The notes under the pieces are model-generated. The model was not told the DNA's origin. It worked only from the letters and a program-made list of their open reading frames with translations, and ran no database searches. A DNA stretch of 64,000 bases from Hyperoplus lanceolatus (Eukaryota; Chordata; Actinopteri; Uranoscopiformes; Ammodytidae), in the NCBI GenBank assembly GCA_026929865.2, contig CM049396.1, positions 21,574,001-21,638,000 of the forward strand, written 5' to 3'. Below are positions 61,294 through 64,000 of the stretch, piece by piece. The translations under genes and the position numbers were made by a program. Each line of letters begins with the position of its first letter. The first letter of the stretch is position 1.

Positions 61294-64000
61294 GTGTTTT
61301 AAAAACAAATGATTCCACAAAGCTGTTACAACCTGTACAATCCATCAATAATTACAATTATCTAAAAGCATATCTTAAATGAATATGTCTACTTTAATTT
61401 ATTGTGAGTTACTTGAAAAGCAGTCAGCAGTTGTAGCCTATTTAAAAAAATCTATGAAACATAAATTAAAGTATGCAAAGATGTCTGCCAACACGTGAAT
61501 GAGTGTTCACAATCCTTAATACGTCTTCGTTGGTGACTTTAGGTAGGTCGCCGAGTGATTTGCTCCAACGGTATCTGTCCGCCTCCGCCATTGCTCATAG
61601 ACGTAAATCGCTGACCGGAAGTGCCGTAACCCTACTTAGCAACGTTCTATGTTGCGTGACATAGGCCTATTGAAGCTGATGCTACTAGCTAAGTTGCCAT
61701 GGAGACCGAGGCGGAGTAATATTGTTGTGCGACAGTCCAGCCGTGCTTCGGCTCGATTTGAGCACGGTCAAAATGCTTTCGACCAATCAGATTGCTCAAT
61801 CGGAACTACCTTCCCAAGCTCCTTTTTTTTACGTCATGTTTGGTTGGGCTACGGGGAGCAGCTAGTGGCTCATATGTCCGCTGCTTTTTGAAAATGCTTT
61901 TTTCATCAAATGTGTCAGACATCAGTGTTTTGTATACATTTTATTCATTAGTGAGCGGGTATGCCGTCTTTCAGAACCGTTCATTACCTGCACTAAAGAG
62001 AAAAAAAGATGTTTCCGCATTGTCCCCCCCACTTTTGAAAATGCACTCCAGAATGCCTGTTTGTCCCCCCACTTGTTTAGCCAAATGGTCACGTCATTAT
62101 TGGCAGTGTTCTCACTGTTCTGTCGCTGATTTGTTTTGAAACTCTGAAAAAAAACTTTCTGAAAACCACAATCTGAAAAAAGAAAACTATAATGTAATGT
62201 AATAACCTTCAGGTCGTCATATTCAACCATTGGTGGAAACTCGCTGAGTTTGCCAAAGACAAGACCTCTTGCCATGCAAACCTCTTTTCTTTTCTATGGA
62301 TGCCCATCGCAACATCCCATCCTGTTAAAGCATGGAATAAAGGTGTATTGTATGGGAAAGGGTAGGATTGCCCTGTGTACTTGATAACTCAAACAATTTT
62401 AATAGGAACTAGAAAAAATCCTGCAGTGATTTTAAAAGTGCAGGCCCCCCGACGCCGACCGCAAGCCCCAAATTTGCGCGATGGTTTTTGGTACATTTTT
62501 ACCTTGACCTTGAACTGCATTTCCAATTTAGTTGGACATGACACCTTAAATGTTTTTCTGTTATTTGTTTCCAAAAACCTTTGAACATTACACCCAGGGG
62601 AATGGTGACCATCTTGGATTTGGGTCAAATCTGAAAACATTATGGTGGATACTAACCATGTTAAAAAGGATGTATCAAATAAATGCACAATAGATACTTA
62701 AATGATTCAAATACTATCACTGTATCAAAAGTTATGGTGAAAAAAGTACTTTTCTGGTACATATGTCGGCCATTTTGAAAAATTTGGAATTTGTGCATGG
62801 CTAACGTGTTTTTCGAAAAAGGGTTCCAAAATTGATATGCACTCAAATGTTGGTGCTTGTATGGCCATTTGAACGATTACTCCATTGAAAATGACATTTT
62901 CCTGCTGTACTATGGGCCCCCTTTGTTTGCATACCCTTTGTAAACATACCAGTTTACAGAGTCTAGGGCTAGGCTGTGTATTAACACCAGAACAGGACAG
63001 GAAGCGAATCGTGAGTAGATATTCCCTGATGTTGAAAACAACTTGGTCATAAACAAGAATTATATTTATTCACCCTGAGGTGGTTAATCGGGAAATTTGC
63101 GCTCAATCTGCAACACTCAGGTTGAAAAGCCAATTGACTTTAACTACCTTAATGTTCATTGCTGAGTTTTGGAGTAAATTACTTTTTTCCCCTCATTCTT
63201 CGGTGGGAATGAGGCCGCTGACCCAGCTCTGAATCATCATTCCGATGCTCAGCCTGAATAGGGGATGAATGGGGCTTTGATGAATCTGTGCTTGAGTAAT
63301 TGTCCTCTCCTTCACTTTAGGAGGGTCTGTTAGGAGATAATCCCTCTCCTTGGTGTGTAACAAGAGCTAACACAACATCATTAATCTCATTACTATAGGC
63401 AGCGTTGCTCTGTTGCCACCCGCGTCCCACGCCCAATTATCAGCCCCACAGCCTCATCCCCCGTGACGACACCCAAAATCCTGCACCAATCGCTAACAAC
63501 TATCTACATTGTCCCCTGATTGACTTCATATAGAGCAGTGGTGGTAGCGCCTCTGTATCTGCGGTCGGAGACCCTTCCTGGGCTGCGCGTGTGTCCTCGC
63601 ACACACCCTCCGATGTCCCGTGGCTGACTTGCAAAACGGAGCACAAAGCCGATCACGACATGAGTTTTTTTTTTCATTTCTTATCGCTACTCAGCAGGTC
63701 CACATCATATGGGAGCGGCAGACAAAGCAGACGGATTGAAAAACTCAAGCGCTAACTGTTGAGTATGCCTCCATCGTCAAGTATAGCACACCTATACACA
63801 TTCATTAACCAGCTTTCAAATCATAGTCAATACAAGTCATAATGTAGTCTTTGTGTGTGGAAACAAACTTGGTACAATGCAGTTTTTGTATCGTTTGCAA
63901 GTGCAGAAGTAATCCCACCAATACATTTCATCAAGTAAACAATCAGTCACTGGGGATTTCATTGTCGGTTTGCACTGCCTGCAGTGGCTGTAAGTAGTTT
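61294..64000. other. Stretch without recognised gene
   Basis: No exon was recognised. About 62,925-63,035 is a fragment of the GGTGGAGTCA MITE family (TTTACAGAGTCTAGGGCTAG, then GAATCGTGAGTAGATATTCC). The segment at about 63,150-63,660 is more balanced in composition and free of recognised repeats, so it could hold conserved non-coding sequence, but nothing specific supports this. Confidence 0.35.

Overview
The window looks like nuclear DNA of a ray-finned fish, most likely a spiny-rayed teleost. It is AT-rich, has short exons in long introns, many microsatellites, and a typical fish mobile-element mix: Tc1, hAT, piggyBac-like, Harbinger, DIRS, LINE and tRNA-SINE. All calls come from reading the sequence. 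Family names rest on remembered family motifs, not on searches.

Layout. Positions 1-18,675 hold no host exon I can recognise. They are probably intron or flank of the receptor gene that follows, filled with transposons. The main one is a roughly 10-kb composite at about 7,071-17,193. It has 1.3-kb terminal inverted repeats and a decayed minus-strand gene with a possible FEN/XPG-like nuclease domain and a cysteine cluster. The left repeat is broken by a small MITE and by a Tc1 element with a complete transposase frame. That Tc1 carries a hAT element, which itself carries another small inverted-repeat insert. The body is broken by a second, decayed Tc1.

Positions 18,676-31,623 (plus strand) carry nine exons for the cytoplasmic half of an Eph receptor tyrosine kinase, best matched to EphA8: juxtamembrane region, kinase, SAM domain and a C-terminal PDZ-binding tail. 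All splice phases agree. The extracellular and transmembrane exons lie upstream of the window. One substitution stands out: the kinase APE motif reads ALE.

Positions 31,624-35,600 are 3' flank with a palindromic MITE, a long TC/AT microsatellite and another MITE. Positions 35,740-40,430 hold a decayed DIRS-type retroelement with two 831-bp tandem units. Positions 41,430-45,595 look like a four-exon spliced transcript with no long reading frame (candidate lncRNA), with a LINE fragment in its last intron.

Positions 48,172-53,321 (plus strand) hold a 15-exon gene for a KDZ (Kyakuja-Dileera-Zisupton) transposase with a CxC2-like cysteine cluster. The catalytic region is open. One 2-bp CA excess near the 3' end shifts the frame. 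Just upstream is a canonical replication-dependent histone mRNA 3' stem-loop with no histone gene, followed by a minisatellite built from the stem-loop's own flank.

Positions 53,400-64,000 hold no convincing host gene. They contain a SINE fragment, MITEs, a hAT element with a perfect 8-bp target duplication, and a Harbinger element carrying a piggyBac-like MITE.

Only epha8 can be tied to host function (contact signalling by ephrin-A ligands in the nervous system). Most of the rest is a record of successive transposon insertions.
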